Shown here: piece by piece, positions 57,558 through 64,000 of the stretch | Layout: each line of letters starts with the position of its first letter | Numbering within the stretch: the first letter of the stretch is position 1 | Assembly (NCBI GenBank): GCA_014529385.2 | Contig: CM043963.1 | Coordinates: 6,435,001 to 6,499,000 of the forward strand | Source of the DNA: Adiantum capillus-veneris | Lineage: Eukaryota > Streptophyta > Polypodiopsida > Polypodiales > Pteridaceae | Reading direction: 5' to 3' | DNA length: 64,000 bases | Translations under genes and position numbers: made by a program | The notes under the pieces: generated by a model | Told to the model about the DNA's origin: nothing | Seen by the model: only the letters and a program-made list of their open reading frames with translations | The model's database searches: none

Positions 57558-60130
57558 CTATGTTAGTGGTAAATAATACTTTTTTAACCGACACCCACTA
57601 ATCCAATTTTGCATTTCTTCACCTTCCAATGTCGCAAGTTTGACGGCTCCGTTTTGTGATAAGTCACTAATCACAAAGGGTCTCATCCCTCGCTTTTTAA
57701 GTTTTTTGGCATGTTGCTTCAAAGTGTAAACAAGTACATAATCACCTGTTTTAAAATCTTTCGTGTGCACATGCTTGTCAAAAAACTCCTTTTGTCATAG
57801 ATCGAAGCTATAGCTCTCAGTCGAAGTTCATCTAGCTTTTAAAGATCATCTATTCTTGAAGAGAGTTCATGGCCTGTCCATTCTAAGCGTTTTGCCACTC
57901 GTAAAGTTGGAATCAAAAACTCTATGGGTAATATAGCGTTTAGACCAAACACCATGTTGTACAGTGTTGTTCCAATCGATGTTTTATAAGCTACCTTGTA
58001 TGCCCATAGTTTTGAGTGTAATTGTTGATCCCAGTCTACCCTTGATTCTGATAAAATTTTAGTCAAAACAGTGTATAGGGTTTTATTTGTGGCCTCAGCT
58101 TGTCCATTTGCTTGTGGATGATATGGAGCAGATTTTTTATGTATGACCATGAATTCCTCTAGCAGGTATTCAATGACTTCATTACGCAAATGTGTTCTTC
58201 GATCACTGACAATTCCTATTGGTAATCTGTATCTTACAAAGACATTATCATACAAAAACTGTGTAGTGGTCTTTGGATCTGCTTTTTGTGTCGCTTTGGC
58301 TTGAGCCCATTTTGTGAGATAGACCGTAGCCACGATGATATATTGGGTATGGGTGCAATACGCAGGGGGTGAAATCCTGGGGCGGTCACTTATCAAAATC
58401 TTCCTATATCACGTGCGTTCAAGAGGTTATCAATAATACCTCAATATACATACTATATTTACACTACATGCCTATTTAAAAAACCCCCACCGGGCCTCTG
58501 TAGGTATACATTTTGATACATTTTGATCTTGAATAATCCTCTCCGGTTAACTCATGTGATAGCATACACATTCTAAAAAGTGACCTCCCCGGGGGTGAAA
58601 TAGGCCCCACAATCAATTCCCCATTTTGCAAATGCCCGTACTCCCATCATTGGCCGTAGCGGCATCTCATCTCTTTTTATCGGCACTTTAGTGCGCTGAC
58701 ATGGGTCACAACACTTTACAAATTCCTCAGCATCCATGTGCAATGTAGGCCACCATATCCCCGCGGTTAAGACAATTTTTTCCGTCTTATCTCCTTAAAA
58801 ATGGCCTCCACTTATTTCTCCATGTGCGTGTTCTAGAATAAGCAGGTATTCATTTTCACTTGCATAGATTCTAAGTTGATCGTCCTTTCCTCGCTTGTAG
58901 AGTTGATTTTCAATCAAATTAAAGTCTCGAGCCTCCAACTCTATAGCCCTTTGTCGTGCTTTTGTTATGTTTTTAGGAAATGTACTTGTTGTTAAGAAAT
59001 CAATGATATATTGACTCCATGCATGTGCAATGGTTACCTGAAACAATGTCGCATGATCCATTGGTCGTTTGGCACTACATATAATACATTTGTTAACATA
59101 AGCATGTGTGTAAGCATACATAGTTGGCCAATATACTCCTAAGTGTTTCAATCTTTGGTGTGTTTTCATTGTTGAACAATGAAATGCACAGTCTTGGATG
59201 TGTGCTTCCTCAAGATAACACTTGAATTCCTCTGGATTTATGCATAATCGTAGAATTTTTTCCGAGCCTAGATGGTATAGTCGTCCGGCAATCAAGTGAA
59301 AGTTTTTTGTTTGTCGAAATGTTTGTTGTTTGGATCCCTCTTCCTTTTTATCAAATCTACCTCCAAAGGAAAGAATCTAACAATTTTCTAAGACCATTTA
59401 GGTATCATTTCAATATTGAAAAGATAAGCATCAGGTATGTCATCATCGACTCCTTCAAGAGCTTCCCTGTTTTGTAGCCTTGAAAGATGATCCGCTCGTA
59501 GATGCGTTTTACCTTTTTTTACTACCACTGTGAAGTCAAACTCTAGCAATATAATAAACCAGCATAAAATTCTCCCAGTATTGCATGGTTTATTTACTAA
59601 ATACAGAAGAGCTTGGTGATCTGTGAAGAACACAAGTTTGTTTGCAAGGAGATAATGCCGAAATTTCTTTACAGCATATATCATCCCTAATTCCTCTCTT
59701 TCAATGGTGGTATAGTTATTTTCTGCACTATTTAGCTATCGGCTCGCATAACAAATTGGGAAATCCATTGTTCCGTCTCCAGGTTGAGCCAAAATACTCC
59801 CAATTGCGTATGCAGAGGCATCAATGTGAACATGGAATATCTTTTCCCAGTCTGGTGCTTTAAGTATAGGTGTTGATACAAGGGTTTCCTTAAGCTTTTT
59901 GAATGAAGTTTCACAGTCCTTAGTCCAGTCAAAACTGACTATTAAGAGATATAGTGGTCGTGCAATGACCGCATACATATATATGAATCTTTGATAATAT
60001 CCGCAGTGTCCCATGAAAGATTGTACTTTTTTGGCATTAGTAGGCCTGGGCAAGTCTACTATGACTAATTTTTTCTAGGTCAATGGTTATGCCATTTCTT
60101 GAGACAATATGTCCTAAGATGCGGCCTTGG
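57558..60130 (-). pseudogene. Gypsy pol relic: RT end, RNase H, integrase
   Basis: On -: RT tail (GRILGHIVSRNGITID, VQSFMGHCGYYQRFI), RNase H (HVHIDASAYAIGSILAQ, FTDHQALLYLVNK, LRADHLSRLQN), integrase zinc domain (EEAHIQDCAFHCSTMK, NKCIICSAKR), core (YLTKWAQAKATQ, IGIVSDRRTHLRNE with second Asp, YHPQANGQAEATNK with Glu) and C-terminal RPFVISDLSQNGAVKL. Stops or frame breaks near 58400-58790 and 59300-59390. The RT N-terminus is lost at about 60130, where unrelated sequence begins. Confidence 0.85.
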
Positions 60131-62538
60131 CAAGCACAATCAGAGACAACAACAACCCACAGCCAAAAACCAAACAAGAAAAGGGGCACCACCTAGTTGT
60201 AGATGCGAACTAGGACGCACGTGATATCTCCTTGTACTCAAACGCACAAAGAGAGGGGAATGCAACATAGCCACACACACTAAACACAAACATTCACCAT
60301 GCCAGAGAGAGGTAAAGAGCAAAAATCAACTTGAGCAACTCAGTCTTAGCTTTAAAGACTAGATGCACACAAAGCTTGATGAGAAATAGAGAGACAACAC
60401 AAAACTTGACCTTGTTGCCAATACACAAATTGTCTTAGGGTCACGGGAGCCCTCTCACCGAGCACCCTCTTACAATTGACCTTTTAAGCAAACAATTCAA
60501 CAAGCCCTCAAACCACCAAGCATGAAATGGCACAACAAACTTTAAGGACAATATACCTTCAACCACCTGATGAGCCAACTTATCAAGTCAATTTGGAGAG
60601 AAGAGTCATAGTTGCAGCATACAATTGCATCCAAAACTATGAATCTTATTTATGGACAAGAGTAGGCTACAAGTGTGATTGCAGAGTATAGTATCACTCC
60701 ACTCCTCTAGATGCATAACTAACTTCAAGCTTCTCCATGCACCTATGTGTAGTGATGGAATAGAGCACTCACAATGCACACACTCTACACGACTAGGCTT
60801 GAAGAGTGGTGTGTTATGTGTTGAGAATGGTGTGGTGTAGTGTAATCATATGAACATTTACAATGGAGAGAAGGGCTCTATTTATAGGTTTTAGAAGCCC
60901 CGATTAGGATTAGGCCTAATCAAGTTTATTTGAAGGAATAAAAGATTATGCATTTTTTTATTTTTCTATTTTTTTATTTTTAATGAGGGTGGGTTTCTCT
61001 TGTCCTTTGAGTCACATGGATGTGGGCTCAAGGGAAGAGAATTATTGAGGATGATAGGAGAGAGGATTGAGTGAATAATTTAGGAGCGCCTACTCTAGTA
61101 GAGGGTGCATTTTACAATAAGGTTAGTGGTTAGTAGTTAGTAATTATCACTAAAAAATATTTACAAAATCATTCACGAAATGGTGAGATATATGATGAGA
61201 AAAGTTAGAGAAGGGATGAGCTTGTAAAGAGAGGTTGAAGCTTTGGAGAAGTTGACATTCACCTCTTTACAGCACTGGAAGAAGAAGCAGTCAGCATGGC
61301 GAAGCAGCGCGTGTCGATGAAGCTATGTTATTTCAAACCTTGGAAAATTCATGATAAAATCCTTCATTTGTAGAGGTTAACTTTGGATTTTTGCTAATTT
61401 TTTGAAGTTCTTTACAAAGAAAATGGTAATATGGACATATATGTAGAGAGAAAGGGGGACACATAGGGTGTAGAAATGGAGGATGAAGGCTATGGAGGTG
61501 TGAGAGATGTGGCAATGGTGAAAAGGGTGAATTAATACATGGGAGTTGCAGGTTTGGGAGTGGGAAGGAGAGGGAGGAGTGTGTGTGAAAGAGGAAAATG
61601 ATAAAGTGGAAGAGGGAGTGTGGCTGCATAGCATGGGCAAACTGGGGTCCACCAATAAAATCATATCTCACACCTCGTAGCTCAAAAAAATATGAAAAAA
61701 TTTGAGGTGAAAGTTCAGCTCACGAGCTACAAATTTTGTTTGTATCACCTTTTCAAATTCTGGGAGCATGTGATCTTTAAAAATTCAGCAAAACCGACTG
61801 TTTTTTCCACTACACAAGGTTCTTGTGAGGTCCTTCTTTGGATGATTCTTTTGAATACCTCCAAGAGTGAGCTCCCCATGGTGCATGCATGCATTCCACA
61901 TACCCTTGACCTTATTTGGTAGGTCTATAATTGAAGATATTGTTGAGATCATGATATAAATGAATAGTATAACTAAGAAAATCAAATATTGAGGGGTCCA
62001 AAAAATATGTACATGTCAAATATAAATAATATAGGTGGAAAAAATATAAAGGGGTCAAAATAAATCTCTCTCATTATAAGTCTACCATAAAAAGATGAAT
62101 ATTTTTGGTGTTCTAATTTATGAGAGTAAAAAAGAATAGATGTAGGAAGGAAAAATCACAATAGTGAAAAAATATACACATAAATAAAACTAGTTTTTTT
62201 GGATTTTTGTTGGGATGGAGTTACACCAAAAATAAGAGAAGCTTGCATGAAATTATTTTTATATATAATAAAGAGTATGCAAGATGGTAAGAAAAAATAT
62301 GGTAATGGTGAGTCAATGAACATAGCATAAATAACACACCATAGGTAGAAATATTTAAATAAATACCAAAATAATTATGAAAATCTTTTTATTTAGGCCC
62401 TATATACAATGAAATATTTACACACAAATGGACCATAATATATTTTATTTTTTTGATTTTTTTGATTTTTTTGGCTCAACTAGCCTAGTGACTAGCTAAT
62501 TAAGGGTTTTTAAGAAAATATAGGGAAAGTCCCCTAAC
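60131..62538. other. 2.4-kb non-coding, AT-rich stretch
   Basis: No convincing ORF; the frames at 61333-61671 and 61692-61922 are short and unrecognised. It contains A/T-rich runs (60955-60980, 62430-62470). Likely LTR/leader remains of the gypsy pieces on both sides; edges not found. Confidence 0.5.
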
Positions 62539-63983
62539 TCACACACGCCTATGTACAGTGAAATGGTAGGGATAACCAAAATGTTTGAGTGATTTGATAG
62601 GGTGAGGTAGCTTACTATGGCAATTATGGAAAGCCGAAAAACGGCTATCAACATCATAGCCGTCCTTATCACAAAATTTTGTCATTGGACTATCTGTAAT
62701 GGCACAGACGTCCAACGTTGCTAGTATGTGTTCCCATTCCATAGGTTCTAATGCATCTTCGGGAAAAGGTTCTGGAATATAATCCTTGTCTTCAATAGCT
62801 CTTTCTAAGATGCATTCCACTCTTTTCAAGCTCCCACAATGTGAAGCTCCACACATCCATAGCTCTTTTTTCTGCCCTAACCATCCTAGGAGTTCGGACC
62901 CTGCCAACGTAGCCGAATCAAACTCTTCCGCTGGTGTCTAGTTCACATCTTTGTAACTATGGTCTTCTAGGTATATTTTGGTTGTAGTCTCCCTACACCT
63001 GAGGTATATGTGGTCATAGCCCCAATCCTGTACCATCTTTAATTGTCTCATGAACGGTCTTCCCAAGATGATCTCGTAATTGTTCTTTTTGCCAAAATCA
63101 ACTATTGCAAATGTATGCTCATACTCGATTCCGTAAGAGGTGACAATTACTTTTTCTAAAAGTCCTAGAGGATTTTCCATGAACCCATCTGCCAATTGTA
63201 ATTTCATTCGGGTTTCTCTCAAAGCCGATTTTCCCCATTTTTTCAAAATTTCTTTGGTGGCAAAAGCGACTCCCACTCCAATGTCGAGAATAGGCTTGGA
63301 TACTACTCCCTGGAATTCTACTGGTAGTGTGGTATTTCCATCTTCTCCCTCACAATATTCTCCAACCTTGTTTAAAGGTACATGCCTAGTTTTCAGTTGA
63401 CGCTTGTCCAATTCTCTGATCCCTTCTTGAATCCTTGAGGTAGGGTCTTTTACTCCAAATTTTTCTAAGAATTTGCCTACGGTGGTCCACATGTTTGGTC
63501 GTAACCTCAAGAGTTCAGCTAACGTGATTGTGCATGCCACAGGGATGGACAATAACTCAATCAAGCCTTGTGAATCCATTACTCTGTTGGGAGAAAGTCT
63601 TTGAGATGGGATTGCTCTCACTTCAGACTTAGCTTCATACTCCTCTAGGTAAGAGGTTATTATTTTTAGCGAGTCAGGTTGGCTGTGCCCCGAGCTAATT
63701 GACCCATGGTCGCCCCTTGTGAATGCATATAAAAGTTCATTTGTGATCTTGCCTCAAATTCTCCAACGAGAGGTAAGATCTCATTTTTTTCCTTCTCAAC
63801 GCGATTTAGTTGGTAGTTTACCCCATTAGCTTCATTTGCTTCTCGGATTTGCTTCCACGGGTCATCTAGACTATCACACTCTTTACCCATCCCCTCCGAT
63901 GGTTTGGGTTCGAAACCATCAAATGTCTCATTTGTTGTATTTGACACTGTGATAGGTTCCTGCATAGACTCTGAGGCAGTCAT
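62539..63983 (-). pseudogene. Gypsy gag end and protease region (runs out of window)
   Basis: On -: a gag-like acidic segment (TASESMQEPITVSNTTNE at 63980, QLARGTANLTR) and, after a stop, a protease-type domain in 62938-63621: VVSKPILDIGVGVAFATKE (DIGVG in the DTGAG position), FGKKNNYEIILGRPFMRQLK. A third frame (62907-62539) has ELWMCGASHCGSLKRVEC and EWEHILATLDV. ILGRPFM followed by KMVQDWGYDHIYLR resembles Tat/Ogre-type protease ends. RT is not found to the left, so the element is truncated at about 62540. Confidence 0.6.
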
Positions 63984-64000
63984 GAGTCTCTCCTTTGTGT

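Noticed and set aside
61333-61922. Small ORFs of 66-112 aa in the AT-rich stretch
   Set aside because: Low-complexity His/Ser/Leu/Pro composition, no start context or homologue recognised.

Overview
The window looks like repeat-dense nuclear DNA of a land plant with a large genome. The support is chromodomain-bearing and Tat-like Ty3/gypsy elements, Ty1/copia elements primed by initiator tRNA-Met, small GT-AG introns of 68-138 bp, and long microsatellites. The species cannot be named from sequence alone; a non-flowering vascular plant is a guess. No tRNA, rRNA, CRISPR array or ordinary housekeeping gene was seen.

Layout. 18-4080 is a divergent, left-truncated relative of the element described below: an end-of-gene fragment on + and a four-exon DDE-type transposase gene on -. 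4147-10325 is the 5' half of a gypsy element on - (2.25 kb LTR, primer binding site, gag, protease, part of RT). 11040-13240 is a gypsy relic (-). 13789-16670 is a locally amplified copia integrase/RT-linker segment. 16668-18440 is a probable copia LTR and gag relic (+). 19090-21870 is a structurally complete but pol-deleted copia element with two 192-bp LTRs and a 5-bp target duplication. 22300-24680 is a gypsy relic (+). 24715-27160 is the 5' half of a copia element (+). 27166-31000 holds chromovirus 3' pol and LTR pieces (-). 31500-37120 is a Tat-like gypsy (+) carrying a precisely bounded MITE. 47133-50329 is a gypsy integrase relic with a coiled-coil ORF (+). 50330-54753 is an LTR plus a related coiled-coil ORF relic (-). 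54880-55800 is a diverged ~285-bp tandem repeat with a conserved palindrome. 56892-60130 and 62539-63983 are gypsy pieces (-).

The standout is 37891-47132. It is a 9.24-kb unit bounded by inverted repeats (19 of 20 bases identical, with a second matching block farther in). It holds two unknown genes on + (one intact, 383 aa; one with two in-frame stops), a 777-bp palindrome built from two smaller palindromes, an intronless 298-aa histone H3 variant on -, and a multi-exon transposase on -. The transposase has D, D and E motifs and a CxxC about 20 residues after the second D, an arrangement known in RAG1/Transib and some other cut-and-paste transposases. The H3 variant starts with the exact H3 tail start ARTKQTA, has lost K9, and carries a tail of about 200 residues before an intact histone fold.

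How the parts may work together (inference): the transposase would act on the inverted repeats, the H3 variant could package or mark element chromatin, and the two + genes are accessory proteins of unknown role. The copy at the left edge shares the transposase and one + gene but has no H3 between them, so H3 was either gained by one branch or lost by the other.
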